A stretch of 64,000 bases of DNA from Aplectana chamaeleonis (taxonomy: Eukaryota > Nematoda > Chromadorea > Rhabditida > Cosmocercidae), in assembly GCA_029168955.1 (NCBI GenBank), contig JAPDOI010000426.1, positions 62,001 through 126,000 on the forward strand, read 5' to 3'. How positions within the stretch are numbered: the first letter of the stretch is position 1; every line of letters starts with the position of its first letter. The translations under genes and the position numbers were made by a program. A model generated the notes under the pieces. The model was not told the origin of the DNA. It made no database searches and was given only the letters and a program-made list of their open reading frames with translations. This document shows positions 22,861-34,514 of the stretch, piece after piece.

Positions 22861-23139
22861 TGATTTCTCTGTCAAAATGCCGAGTTTGGTGCGACGAGCC
22901 CAGCTGTAGCGATGAAAATGGTCGGGACCATTCTTGTCGCTGCCGCAGAAACCGCGACGGGGCCATCGAGAACGGGGACGGGACAACGAAAAACAGCGAC
23001 GGGGTCAACGATTCGCGACGCCGCTTTCGCGAATGCATGAAAGCTTGCCGCTGGCGGCAAATGCCGCGTCGCTTTTCTTATTTTTCTATAGAAAATCTGC
23101 GGCATTTGCCGCTGTCGCAAAAGCATGAAAGGCGAGTAA

Positions 23140-26100
23140 CGGATGAGTAGGTTATGCTGCAGTGAAAAGTGACGTACTTAACGTAACCCACCTTAGTCGT
23201 ACGAAAAACCGAAAACGAACTCTATGTTTGGGTTCTGTACTTCGAATTCGAACAACATCCTGGAAGAAGTTTGGGTGTAGAAAATAATTGATATTTGGGG
23301 ATCTCATATCATTTAAAACTCGTAACTTTTTGGTATGTAGAATACTTTGGCAATCCCAATATTCGAATAATCAGACAATTGAATTTTTCGCAGCAATCTC
23401 AGAATCTTTTCTAACTTTGCCTGTTTCCTTAAGTTGGTCTAGGGTGACTTCCACAACTAGTGACGGAGCAGATTTTCTGTCATTAATCAAATTGAAATTA
23501 ACGATTATTCGAAATTATTCGAATAGTTTCGGATTAACCAATAGTTTCAGTTTTATTAAAGGATATACTTATACCCTTTCATGGTTTGAGGGAGCCTTGT
23601 CACGTGAAGTATTACTTGGAAACAGAAACGTTTCGAATACATTTTAATATTAAGACGAAATTCCAGATTATTCGAAATATTCGAGTATTTGCTGTGCCTA
23701 AGCATAGCGGTTTGGGCAACGGGCGCCACAATGTTTATCACCAACAGCAAGAGCATCCTCATAAAGTACTCACTCCAGTTTGCTTACTTCGGACTACGCT
23801 TGAATGGATTCCCTTGTTAGCAATGAATCAAAGGTTACTGTGTGGTTTTCGTAACTTTCTCAACACGACTCTGAGCGTGGTGCTAATGTTTCGGATTTGG
23901 CAGTGGACATATCACTAAGAAATTCGGTTAAGTTGTGCACACTCATATCGCGAAGTAAAAAGCGGATGGATGTCGACATAGCGATTTTTGTTGGCTTCCA
24001 GGGATCGACGGTTGAAAGGAAGGAGCTTATTCTACTGATCTTTCTCATCTTCAATAGCTGCTATCGAGTTCTATTTACATCGTCGCCATTCCTTTCCTTC
24101 TCTCTTTCGTCGCTCGAATCAGGGGAATTGGCACGAATCCATGTCGAATTAGCCGTCGTAGAATCTGATCAATGTGTCTTGCCATGCGGACACAAACAAG
24201 GAAACAATTCCGAGGATGCTAACTGTGACGTCTGAATGCATTTGACTCCAAAAAACGGATTTCCTCGAGATACCAAGCCGTCGAAATTCTGTGTGGTGAA
24301 AACAAAACATCTGAGAGATGTTTATAGGCTACGCATGAACATAAAGAGCTATGCTTATCTCCATCTGCGCCATCCGGTAGGTAAACTTTCAGTAAATATT
24401 AAAATACCTTTTTTTGAGCTGGGTTACGTCGCGCCTCGTGCGTTCGCTAGACTAAAGTTGACAAGGAAACCATTAACTGCCGATCGTAAGATGTCATCAG
24501 AAAACACGCAATGACGAGTTCCCACGTCTCGTCTTCTTTTCCAATAACTTCCGAAATCAACTTCTGCGCTATACATCAGTATGTTTACTAGGAAAGAGAT
24601 TCAAACAAAATAAAACTTCGTAATGTGACAACCGAAACGTTTCACGGGACAGATAGCGTTGTTCAGCTTGACTAAAAATTTCACTGCAAACCATTTTGTT
24701 TAAACAAGCCCTAACTGTCAATGTACCATTGGACAGCTCTCCATGCAAGCATAGTAAATTATGTTCTAGATCCGAAAAAAAATATTCGAAGGGGTTCAAA
24801 AAAAAAGAACGCAAAAAAAACGAAAATGCGCTCCTGTGTGCCCTCTCGCTGCATCCCGAGATGTATTGTAGGAATGTCCTGTATTTCGATATGAATTTTA
24901 CCTTGCTCCTTAGCATGCGAGTGCGCAGTAAGCGGAGAGACGATGCGAGAGTGTAGAGCACAAGGAGACGCAGCATGCGCGGACCCAAAAAACGCTTTGG
25001 GCTCGAGGTGAAGTTTGCTCTGGAATAAGGGGTAATAGCCTAGCTTGCTCGGATGAGTCCATGCGGAGCAAGCAGCGGAGCGGTCGGTTATGGCAAAGTA
25101 TAACAGTGATAAGGAGATTTTGACAAAAACCCGATAAGCCGTAAGCCATGTTTCAACTGCATCGCTGCTATCCTTCATCGCAGCGATTTTGCACCCGCTG
25201 CTGCAGCGATCTGGCAGCGGCAGCGATTCTGTTCATAGTGCATGCCCTCACTGATGATCGAAGAAATTCAATCAACCAATGAAATTAGTGGCTCGTAGTC
25301 ATCAATAACACGTTTCGACTCGTAAACACTGATCTTGCCATGTGAAAGGGTATCCCTTCACTAGACGAAACGTGTCATTCGCTGGCAATCGCTCCATCGC
25401 TGCCATAATGGCAGCTATGGAGCGATGACCGTTGAGAATCGCTCCTCCAGAAGCAAAGCAGTGAAGCAGGATTTCGTCGCCGTGACCCAGCGACGTAGGA
25501 CGTTTGTCACGAAGTGGTCACAATCGGAACGCCTTTCAATTACGTGCGATGAAAAAGGAACAGTTGACCCTCGCATGGCCGCAGCTACTACGTGCAGTCA
25601 AAACATGGCTTTACCTCGACCAGCTCAAAATGAGGGAGCTAGGCTATACGTAGTCGGCTGAAAACTCGTTCAACCCTAGTTTTCTCCGGCCTCTAAATTT
25701 ATTTGTTGTGTACGGTAAATTGTTACATGTATGACGCATATTGAAACTTCAGGTCCCAACATTTTTTTGGTTTTCGTTTTTCTCGATTAGCTCTCACAAT
25801 TTACAAAATTTTTTTGAAGTGATTTATGAAATTTCTTGTTTGAATGAGCGACTAAACTGGTCAAAAGTCCAACCGATGATGAAGTTTATCAACTCCGCAG
25901 TGAGAGAGAAGCGCTCAGGGATTTTCGAGCGTTTCACTAGACATTGATTCTATCATACAGGTTTGATGCTTTCGGATTGGCAACGTTTATTGCAGACATC
26001 CTCCTTAGAAATCAGTGGCACCTGATTAGTATTTCAAATTAGTTAGGGTAAGGCGAGCTTCTCTGCTGTAGAGGTTTGCTTTAAAGGTCATCAGCAGCTA
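23140..26100. other. unassigned region; several local repeats, no gene recognised
   Basis: Positions 23340-23690 contain repeated ATTATTCGAAAT and ATTCGAATA motifs. Positions 24790-25250 carry opposed frames of up to 139 codons (24569-24988 and 24759-25178, minus) that are poly-Phe/Lys in part and lack motifs. Positions 25190-25430 repeat CAGCGATT and CGCTGC words. I could not support a gene. Confidence 0.3.
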
Positions 26101-26204
26101 TTGCAAATTTCAATGCGGCAGCCGTTATGTCCAGACAGACCATTTCTCAACCTCTCATCACGAGCAGCACGTGCTGCCAGCACTTCCTTAGTTCCAACCT
26201 TGCT

Positions 26205-26364
26205 TACAGTCGGCACGGATCGTACTGACACTTTGCGTCCCTTGTTGTGTGGAACTCGGTTCACGGATCTCGTAACATACATTTGCGCGCCGAATCCGCG
26301 CCAACGCACAACAAGGAGCGCAAATATCAGTATGATCCGTGCCGACTTGCAGCACGTGCTGCCA
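26205..26364. mobile_element. hairpin MITE, family with 55871-56012
   Basis: The inverted arms CGGCACGGATCGTACTGACA and its near-complement TATCAGTATGATCCGTGCCG enclose about 80 bp. The same ends, diverged, occur at 55871-56012. The palindrome GCAGCACGTGCTGCC sits just outside on both sides (about 26167 and 26350). Confidence 0.6.
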
Positions 26365-27472
26365 ACAGCTAATAGTGCGGGTTACTTGGTGTTCAACCCT
26401 TTCGGAATGGAATTCAGGTGCGGCTGTTTTCTACGCTAATGATAGCAGAAGGACGGGAATCTCTCCAAAATTTCCTTATCGTATCTACACTAGCATGTTT
26501 CAGGAATTGCATCGAATTGGCTAACTGTAAGTAAAAAGTAGTATCAGCCGTTTTCCAAACAACTGGTGCGAGTAGAAAGTACAAAATGGACCGACCGACC
26601 TCCTGGATTTCCCAGGCTTTTCTGGGCCATGTTAGCTGAATTTCGTCTGTTGTTGCAATCCATTACGTTCTTTTCGCGCTATCCGCTAAGTCCATGTACG
26701 AACCCTGAAGGCCTGATTGACCTGATGTGCACCTTCCTTTCCCACACTCATTATTTTCGCTCTTCCTATTATAGACCTTTTTTCTGCGAGATTTGAAGTG
26801 CAATGGAATTTCGGCGAGAAACCTTTGCTCTGTGGTCCTCGTGCTCCATAAAGGGAGCCGATCGGCATGTCACGCATGCTCTCATTTGTCTTTAGTGCTC
26901 CTAGCATGCTACATCCGGACACCCTCACCTCCGCAGGGCTTCTGCTTCGCCGCAACGGACGATTAATTTCTGCTCTTCGAACTTGCCTCAATATCTCATT
27001 TCATCGCGCGTTCGTCTGTCATGCGCCTACAACTTACGCCTCATTCGAGTAGCTCACATCGTGGAATTGTCTTAGAATTGAATTTTCTTTCGATCCGCAA
27101 TCTGCATAAATTTGCTGAACTTTCTTTCATGATACAAAATTCGAGTCGTATGGAGTAAAAAAACTATAATCACCTTCTGAATAACCCGATGAATCCGAGA
27201 TTCCAGAATTTTTCGCTTGTTTCGAAGTTGTCAATTTGTGTATTCCATTGTTCATACCCTCTATTTCGGGGACAAATTTAGCGTGTACCACTGCGGACGC
27301 GAGCTCGCAGCACACGACGCATTCGAATTGCACGAGTCTCCTTGCCCCATCAGCTGATCGAATGAGTTTTCCTTTGAAGTTTTCTGGTTTATCGGGCTTT
27401 GCTCCGACTGTTTTCAATCTTCATATGTTATGAATAGCAGGTAAGCTTCGTCAGCTAAGGTTTTTATTTCAG

Positions 27473-27674
27473 GAATAGCGGGAAACGTCAGCAGCAGATG
27501 GGGTTCCAGAATGATGATAATTTTTTCCTTCCGTGTGGTTCCCCAATTGAAATTGGTTTGGTCTCGTGCACTATTTACATGCTTTTGACTTACTTCACAA
27601 CTTTTTCATTCATCTCTTACGTGACTCTAATTTTTCTGCTGTTTGGGCTGCCCCAATTAACCAAAGAAGCCAAG
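27473..27674 (+). CDS. likely exon of a membrane protein
   Basis: A 202-nt segment lies between TTTTTATTTCAG and GCCAAG then GTAAGC. It is 1 nt plus exactly 67 codons in one open frame. The peptide has a polar start (NSGKRQQQMGFQNDDNFFLP), a hydrophobic stretch of about 30 residues (IGLVSCTIYMLLTYFTTFSF, then YVTLIFLLFG) and a charged end (TKEAK), so at least one membrane segment is likely. A consensus donor (AGCAG then GTAAGC) ends at 27440 only 32 nt upstream, and the phases would join as ATG AAT AGC AG|G. A start at 27430 with a 32-nt intron is therefore possible but would be unusually short. Family not recognised. A relation to the exon at 63720-63849 is untested. Confidence 0.5.
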
Positions 27675-27802
27675 GTAAGCACAGGCATGACCCATGATTA
27701 AGGGGAAGCTGCTAACGAAAATTAAATAACAAATAGAAAACAGTTTCAACCCAGAACAATTGAAAAAAAAACAGAAAGAATCACTCACATTTAGGGGGTT
27801 TC

Positions 27803-28345
27803 TTAGGTGAATGTGGTCAGCCTTAACAGTAAAGAATGAATAACGCCTATAATTAATGAAAAAGGTGCTTCAGAAAGCAAGGGAAACATCACGAAATGGG
27901 TTCCATCAGGAAACAGCACGAAAAAAAAATATGGAAGAATCAATCTATCGCCGAGTTCTCCACCTATTGCTGAAATGAAAACCTTTGCAAGCGAGGCATA
28001 CGTAGCAATCGCAACATATAAACATTGAAAACAGTCGGTGCAATGCCTTAGAAACGAGACAAACTTGAGAAAAGTAGGGGAAAACCCACTAGATAGGGCA
28101 AGGAAGCTCGTACGAACCTGCCGCACCGCGTGCCCCGAGCGCATGTCCGCAATGGCATGCACTAAATTCGGCCCGCAAATAGGAGAGTAATTATGAGCAC
28201 GATGTCCTACGAGGGAATGGTTTCCGCAGAGGGACGCAATTGAATTTCTGTGCTCTGTCCCGTTTCCATTTCCTTGCAATCCAGGCCTAAACGCTATGGC
28301 GCGTCCGCCGATTACGGCAAAGAAGTATACAACGAATCGTGAATT
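27803..28345 (-). CDS. uncertain ORF of about 180 codons
   Basis: Open on the minus strand from after a TAG near 28347 to a stop at 27803, the longest frame outside the transposons. It begins NSRFVVYFFAVIGGRAIAFR and is hydrophobic in its last third. No family, splice signal or initiator ATG is clear. It may be chance or a transposon relic. Confidence 0.2.
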   Translation of the reverse strand, partial: NSRFVVYFFAVIGGRAIAFRPGLQGNGNGTEHRNSIASLCGNHSLVGHRAHNYSPICGPNLVHAIADMRSGHAVRQVRTSFLALSSGFSPTFLKFVSFLRHCTDCFQCLYVAIATYASLAKVFISAIGGELGDRLILPYFFFVLFPDGTHFVMFPLLSEAPFSLIIGVIHSLLLRLTTFT

Positions 28346-28654
28346 CTAGTAACTACATGGAGACTGCAAACGTCAGCGAGCCCACTAGATCACTGAATAT
28401 TTGACGAACCTCCAGCAGGTGATTATTCAATCAACGAACATTTCAATAAAACGAAGCGACTTTCTTATTCATTTGAAAGCTTCGTCTTCACTGAAGACCA
28501 TACCATATTTCTCGTGTTTTCCGGTGCGAAAGTCTCTGACAGCCAGATAAAAGATTTTGAAAAATAGGCCTGCACAAATCACGAGACTCTCTCACCAGCA
28601 CTCTATTCATGAAGGAATCATTCAGATTCCTATTCTATTACTGATACAACTACT

Positions 28655-28910
28655 ACTCAAAGTTTCGCTGCACTTCGCCACGCGCGATGTTTTTAAGAAA
28701 CAATCGCAAAAGAAATTCGTTCAAAAGCAAAGCGATTTTAGGAAACTTCGTGCCACAAAGCACACTTTTGGGTAGCCTTTAGAGCTGTGAATTCGACAGC
28801 ATTTGCAGAACACAAACAGGTCTTCGTTTAAAAGTTACGTGCATCGGACGTTTTTGCCAAGTTTGGTAAACGTTCCCTGTTTACAAAAGTTAGCGCGGTA
28901 GCTCGCAGTA
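28655..28910 (+). repeat. fragment of repeat R5
   Basis: It matches an arm of the foldback at 54028-54975: the GCGCGATGTTTTTAAGAAAC, GCATCGGACGTTTTTGCC and TTTACAAAAGTTAGCGCGG blocks occur in the same order as at 54740-54970. Confidence 0.6.
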
Positions 28911-29117
28911 CTCAACATGGTAAACTCAGAAACAAGAACCATCTAAACCAACTTCAATGCCAGAGGTGACGATGAATCTCGATTCCGAGTTTCCTGTAGA
29001 TTATGACACGTCTGGTAGTGTACGCTCTTATCCACCGTCTAGGTTTTCGTATCACACTGTGAATACCATAATGCCTTAGGAGGCTATTTTCTTCAGATGT
29101 GAAGTCTCTAAACTTAC

Positions 29118-29208
29118 GAAACTCAGATAAGTTCAGATTATCCAAGTCTTTCCAACTAACCCAAATCTTCAAATAAAAGCTCGGCCCGACATGCCTCTGG
29201 AAAGATTC
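29118..29208 (-). CDS. possible exon, unidentified gene
   Basis: On the minus strand, TTCTTTACAG precedes 91 nt that end in TTTC then GTAAGT. It is open as 30 codons plus 1 nt. The peptide starts ESFQRHVGPSFYLKIW and ends DNLNLSEF. A second frame through the same bases is also open for about 36 codons (FTGIFPEACRAELLFEDLG then stop), so the correct frame, and the exon itself, remain uncertain. Confidence 0.3.
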
Positions 29209-29521
29209 CTGTAAAGAACTCCGGAGAACAGGAATGTATCTGTCGGAGAACAAATCCTCTCCACATCACGCTTGCAACTTTTGAAGCCCATATTTTAAAG
29301 ATCTGCACTTGGTGCGCTACTTAAAAGCACACACTGGCACAGGCTAGGAATAGCGCTTTGATTGATAAGGGAGCCCTGCAGAAAGATCTTCGGCCATGCG
29401 CAAGAGAAAAATCTCCGGTGTTACGCCTCCGATAATCATGTTCAACCTAACGACTACCATACAACTATTGGGTTGGGTGATAAAATCGTTTGGTTTTTTT
29501 CTTTAAAAGGGTTTTATTTAA

Positions 29522-29970
29522 AGGCAGCGTTCACGATGATCATCATCGGTGACTTTCCGCAGTGAAATTATAGGCGACAAGGGCCCTAGGCTCCCAGTGT
29601 CGAAAGAACGGGAGAAAACGAGCCAGGAGCGGCAAAATAACGGCTGCGGACAGGCGTTTTGGTTTACCAGAACCGACCCGTGCTCCAGATCCGCCCACTC
29701 GATATGAACAAATGAAGACTCAGATTACAGGAATGATCAAGTCAAGGAAGTGCTGATAAGTGAGCTGATCGCTTCATTGCACTGATAGGTATCATCCTTC
29801 TAGCAGTCAATTCCTCCACGCTCAAAAAATGAACGTAAACAAGGAAGGTCCTATCTTGGCTCAAAAATACGTCTTTCGTGTCCTTTTCAAGCGTGCTTCG
29901 CTATATAGGGCACCAAACCTTGGGTAACCCGTGGAGATATAGGAAGTGAAATTTATCGTGAACACTGCCT
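29522..29970 (+). mobile_element. TTAA-flanked MITE, family M2 (copy a)
   Basis: TTAA lies at 29518-29521 and 29971-29974. The ends are AGGCAGCGTTCACGATGA and TTTATCGTGAACACTGCCT. Nearly the whole 449 bp recurs at 56242-56689 in the same orientation, for example GGAATGATCAAGTCAAGGAA. Confidence 0.85.
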
Positions 29971-30379
29971 TTAAATTATTTGTCGGTTGTTAAGCAAAGC
30001 GTTTGTGATAATTCGAAAGTGCTTTTTTCAGCTCTGCAAAACTTCGTTGTTTGTTTTTCTTATGATTTAATATTTTCCTATTTTTAAGGCTTGGAAAAAT
30101 CAGCATTTTCAACACCTACTTTTCTTCGTCTTTCATCGCGGTCAAAAAGATCTGGAATTTACGATGTTTGTGACAAAAAAAAACAAAAATAGGCTGCGAA
30201 GTTCACAAACGGCCACTTCGACTTTGAAGACACGTCTCGCAGCGGTCTACGTGCAGAATTCGATGAGCGCTTTATAAGGAAGGTGACAAACAAATCGTGA
30301 ATTGGCCGAAAAAATGAGCTGCGATCATAAGACGATCCTCTATCATCTTCACTGAATAGGAGTTGCCGGAAAACTCGAA

Positions 30380-32060
30380 GCCTGGGCTGAGCTTAGTTGG
30401 GTGGAGCCATGTACCCCACCAACCTTCACCCCTGGGCAGGTGAAGTGGGGAACCTTCACTATTGGAAAAACCGGTGCCAACCAGTGAAACGCCCCGAAAA
30501 AGAATGAAAGTGACCCAACACTCATGCAAGTCATTTTCAAGATTTGATGGGCGTGATTGCCGGTTTTTCGGCCATAACTTTTTACCCTAAAAGATAGCCC
30601 TCTGGTAAAGGTTGTTTTCGGAATCCCCATAAAATTCTGCATCGACTAGCGTTTTCCAGTTTCGAGAAGTACGTTCCCCTTCTACCAGCCGATTTCAGTT
30701 TATAAAGTGCATTTTTTTCGCCTGAAGTTATCGGTTTTTCGTCCATAACTTTTTTTGTGTTTGGAGATAGACTCTTGGTTGTTTCTGGAATCACAATGGA
30801 ATTTCGGTTCGACTAGTGTTTCCAGTTTGGAAAAATATTTTCTCGATCCTTCAGCCTAACTCATTTTGCGAAACACCGGTTTTTCGCCTATAACTCTTCA
30901 ACCGTTAAAGATAGTGTTCTGGTAAACATTGTTTTTGAAATCTACGTAAAATTCTGCGTCGAATGGTATATCAGTTTCCTATGTTTGCTTGCTCCATAAG
31001 CCAGCCAGGTCCGTGGAGCCGAGCTCCACAGTTATCTCCATAGGGTGCTCTCGCCTCTATGGTGTAAGTAGGAGACGCAGAGTTCTCCTGGAGCCTACAA
31101 GGGGGCTCGGCTCCACCAACCTGGCTGACTTACGGAGCAAGCAAATATAGGAATCCGATATATCGTTGGACGCATAATTTTACGTAGATTTCAAAAACAA
31201 CCTTCACCAAAAACCTATCTTCAACGGTTAAAGAGTTATAGGCGAAAAAACCGGTGTTTCGTAAAATGAATTAAGCTGAAGGATCGAGAAAATATTTTTC
31301 CAAACTTGAAACACTATTCGAACCAGAATTCCATCGTGATTTCAAAAACAGCCTTCACCAAAGATCTATCTCCAACCTCAAAAAAGTTATGAACCAAAAA
31401 CCGATGATTTCAGACGATAAAAATGCACTTAATATACTGAAATTGGCTGGTAGAAGGGGAAAGTATTTTTTAAAAACGAAAGCGCTATTAGATGCAGAAA
31501 TTTATGGGGATTCCGAAAACAACTTCTACCGAAGGGCTATCTCTCAGGATAAAAAAGTTATGGACGAAAAACTGATTGCTTTTGGTGAAAGAAACGTTAC
31601 TTCATTAATTGAAATCGGCTGAGAGACTGGAAACGTATTTTTCTCTACATGAAAACATTATTAGACGCGAAATTTCAAGGAGACTTTGAAAACAGCTCCG
31701 TTCAAAGATTCCTTTCGAAGGGCAAAAATTTTCTATGCGAAGAACGGGTGGTTTTTCAAAAAGCGCTTGGGAAAATTTTCCGAAAAAATTTTACTCCAAG
31801 ACAGCTCAAAGGAAATTTTTCATGACAAAGGCAGATCACTTCATTAAGAATAGTGGATTTCAAAAGAAGTTCAGCTAACGAAAGAAATGTTTCAAAATCA
31901 ATGATTAAAAAATATACTGAATGCAAAAAAAAGAGGATTGGGAAAACGTCAAATTTTGAAGTTGCAAGTCTATAGGGACCTTCACCATTCCTCACTCAGG
32001 TATCCTAAACAACCTTCACCTCCCGGACCGCTGTCTCCACCCCAACGATCCTATGAGCCT
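30380..32060 (-). mobile_element. foldback element FB1 (copy b, 1.7 kb)
   Basis: Inverted arms of about 500 bp (30540-31060 and 31090-31620) meet at a short centre near 31080. Arm landmarks are CCAGCCAGGTCCGTGGAGCC and GGCTCCACCAACCTGGCTG. The outer ends carry GTGAAGGTT repeats and the related termini GCCTGGGCTGAGCTTAGTTG and the complement of the 32020-32060 end. It is an inverted, longer copy of 6395-7680. Frames such as 31389-31622 are repeat read-through. Confidence 0.7.
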
Positions 32061-32079
32061 GGGTGCCTCACGAGCTTGA

Positions 32080-32553
32080 AGGCAGCATACTGTGCTTATC
32101 TGGGTCAGATTCCGGTCCGCAATTGCGTCTCGACACGCTTTGCGGCCGCGCGCTCCCGAGTCAGAATAGCTTCCAGCGCCACAGCCGCCGATCTGTTGAC
32201 TCTAGGTGGGTATTGGGAACTGGAAACTAAGAAAAATTGGAGAAAATTGAATAAAAAGACACATCGAGTCGGCTTTGGCGCTGGAAACCCGACTGACTCT
32301 GGCGCGTGCGGCCGCAAAACGTGTCGAGACGCAATTGCGGACCTGAATTCGGCCCAGATAAGCACAGTACACGCTCACAAACGTGGTCGAGATAACAGCA
32401 TAAATGGGCCCACACGGCCCCTACCATGTCGCCAAATATTGTCATCCTGGATGGTTTCGGCGCTTGAAACGTCGTTGAAGACATGGTAGGAGCCGTGCGG
32501 TCCCATTTATGCTGTTATCTCGACCACGTTTGTGAGCGTGTATGCTGCCTTTA
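32080..32553. mobile_element. element with two successive hairpins and GCATAC ends
   Basis: The outer ends are AGGCAGCATACTGTG and GCGTGTATGCTGCCT. Hairpin 1 pairs 32095-32135 with 32320-32365 (CAATTGCGTCTCGACACG faces CGTGTCGAGACGCAATTG). Hairpin 2 pairs 32370-32430 with 32484-32545 (AACGTGGTCGAGATAACAGC and its complement). TTAA at 32554-32557 is shared with the next MITE. Confidence 0.7.
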
Positions 32554-32557
32554 AAGG

Positions 32558-32985
32558 CAGGGTTCACGATAAAAACGATTTTTGAGCTCTTATCATCAAA
32601 ATGTAGGTCTGGTAATTACAATAGTAAAAATAAGTGAAAAAGGTCGAAAGTTAGCGGGAAAAAACGCTCAAAAACAAGGTATAGCGTCTAATTACCGGTG
32701 TCGGCCGGCCCCTTAATTAACGAGATTTAAATAAATGCTTGCTTATCCGTTTTTTATTTTGCTCTTAAAGTAGCCAGTAGTCTCCGAAACTGCTCAGCAA
32801 TGACTTCAGAAGGAAAATGGAAGGCGCCAAAACAGGCTTCAACATAAATCTCGATTATTGGGGGCGGGAGGACACCAAGCGATAACTTGCTTCTGAGCGT
32901 TTTTCTCCAATTTTTTACTTATTTTCATTTTTCTGAAGGCCAAATCTACCATTTCATGAGCATACCCCAACAACCGATTCTATCG
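32558..32985 (+). mobile_element. MITE family M8 (copy b), right end decayed
   Basis: The left end AGGCAGGGTTCACGATAAAA follows TTAA. The interior matches 8117-8560 (GTGTCGGCCGGCCCCTTAAT and GGCGGGAGGACACCAAGC blocks). The right terminal repeat has decayed to TTCTATCGGGAATAAG. Confidence 0.7.
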
Positions 32986-33433
32986 GGAATAAGTCAACAA
33001 GGAAAACCCTTCAAATCGCTGCTCAATACCTCGCGCGTCATCGAGCAACACGCGGTCATATACAGCACTTTTGGTGACGCATCGTCACGGGAGATGAGAA
33101 ATGGTGCTTGCACGTTATTATGGAGCAAAGAAAGAAGTGGCTGGCCCCAGGTCATTTTCACCGCAATGAAAAGCGAAGAAAAGTAGGTGTCGAAAATGCT
33201 GATTTTTTGCCTCCTGGGTATTCCATTTGCAACCCTTTAAATAGGGAAAAAATAAAATCATACGAAAAAACAAATAGCACAGTTTTGTAATGATCAGAGA
33301 AAAAACTCTCCAATGAATGCAAACACTTTGCTGAAAAACAAACAAATATTTCAAACAAAGCGCTCTGAAAAAGAACGAACGAACTCATTACCCAAACCAA
33401 TAGAATCCCGAACCGTTTATGAGTAGAAAACAG

Positions 33434-33569
33434 AAAACGAGATTCCCATAAGCCCTATTCATAGATCGCGGCAGTATCGTTGGTCGCTTCGACTTCAACT
33501 TCGACTCGCTTCGCTTCGACCAACGATACTGCCGCTATCTATGAATAGGGCTTATGCGAATCTCGTTTT
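33434..33569. mobile_element. 136-bp near-perfect hairpin MITE
   Basis: Arms of about 53 bp, from AAAACGAGATT through CGGCAGTATCGTTGGTCG, are mirrored at 33516-33569 with about 29 bp of TCGACTTC-rich loop. Two or three mismatches were seen. Confidence 0.75.
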
Positions 33570-34153
33570 TTAGCGATCTTATTTCTTGATGGTTTTCTGT
33601 GAAATTTTGTGAACAAAAGTTATTGGGTACGCTGAGTTGAATAGTGACAGTGCCGATTGATGAAAGTTTGCGTGGACATCCATGCCAGAGCTTTGAATGC
33701 GTTGTTATAATTATGATACGCACTGTATGTATGTGAACGAAATTAGCGTTCAACTCCTTCGCAATCAGATTATTTTTTTCACTGACGCACGTCGTATTTT
33801 ACTAATATTTTTTTGTGCAACACTTTGACTGCCACACTATGCGGGAACTCCAATAGCTATTCCTTCAGAACATTAATGCCATTAATTGTTCAGTGACAGT
33901 GATCGTGATTTCCCGTAAACTCTGAAATTAAACAATCAATGAGCCATAGCTTTTTTATTGTCCTAGTACACTTGAGAACTTTCGAGTATACGTATTGAAA
34001 ATGCATTGCTTCCCGCATGATCCGAAAATAACAAAAAGGAAAAAGCTCAACGAACACAGTCGCAGCTCGTATATAACCATCGCAGTATTTAAAAAGACTT
34101 TAAGCACAAATGATTTCAAGCCAAACCTCGCCGTCGGCTGACTGCATCCTTAC

Positions 34154-34249
34154 CTTAGGCCGGGAACACACTATCATCGCCTCGATGTGGGAGAGAAAGC
34201 GGTACAGATCAATCACAGAGATACTGCGCTTCTGATGGAATCGATTGTT
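34154..34249 (-). CDS. likely internal exon of an unidentified host gene
   Basis: On the minus strand, TTTCGCTCGTCAG precedes exactly 32 codons, followed by CCTAAG then GTAAGG. The peptide runs from NNRFHQKRSISVIDLYRFLS to CSRPK, with balanced charge and a mix of C- and G-ending codons. The two other frames contain stops. Family not recognised. The open stretch at 34536-34830 on the same strand could be a neighbouring exon of the same or another gene. Confidence 0.45.
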
Positions 34250-34514
34250 CTGACGAGCGAAACAGCAACTCGTTGAGTGAAATGGGATGGTGTTAACTTT
34301 CGAGATTGGTTGAAATCTACGTTTTCACCTACATCTCGGAAATATTGAGCAAATATGCATATCAACACTGCGATGAAATCGCGGCAATGCACATTTGCTG
34401 AAAAAGTCGGCAGTGTCCCAGGAAATCGCCACATTCCATGGGTGTCGAATATGCCTTCAACTAGGGTTACCACACCCATTGAAAGCCTCTATCACAGAGG
34501 CACATGGGCCAAAC

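Larger units (their letters stand above)
14866..23136. mobile_element. outer inverted-repeat element A (host of a nested transposon stack)
   Basis: The ends pair CTCGCCTTTCATGCTTTTGC (14866) with its reverse complement, ending at 23136. TAA lies directly outside both ends (14863-14865 and 23137-23139). The related arms continue for about 200-300 bp with GCGGCAAATG and CGCGAATCG motifs. Removing elements B, C and the MITE leaves roughly 0.9 kb, with no transposase. A 3-bp TWA duplication is typical of PIF/Harbinger, so that class is a reasonable inference. An alternative is two separate copies that happen to face each other. Confidence 0.6.

Noticed and set aside
24569..25178. Two overlapping 139-codon minus-strand frames
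   Set aside because: They overlap in different frames, include poly-Phe/Lys from A-runs, and show no splice sites or known motif.
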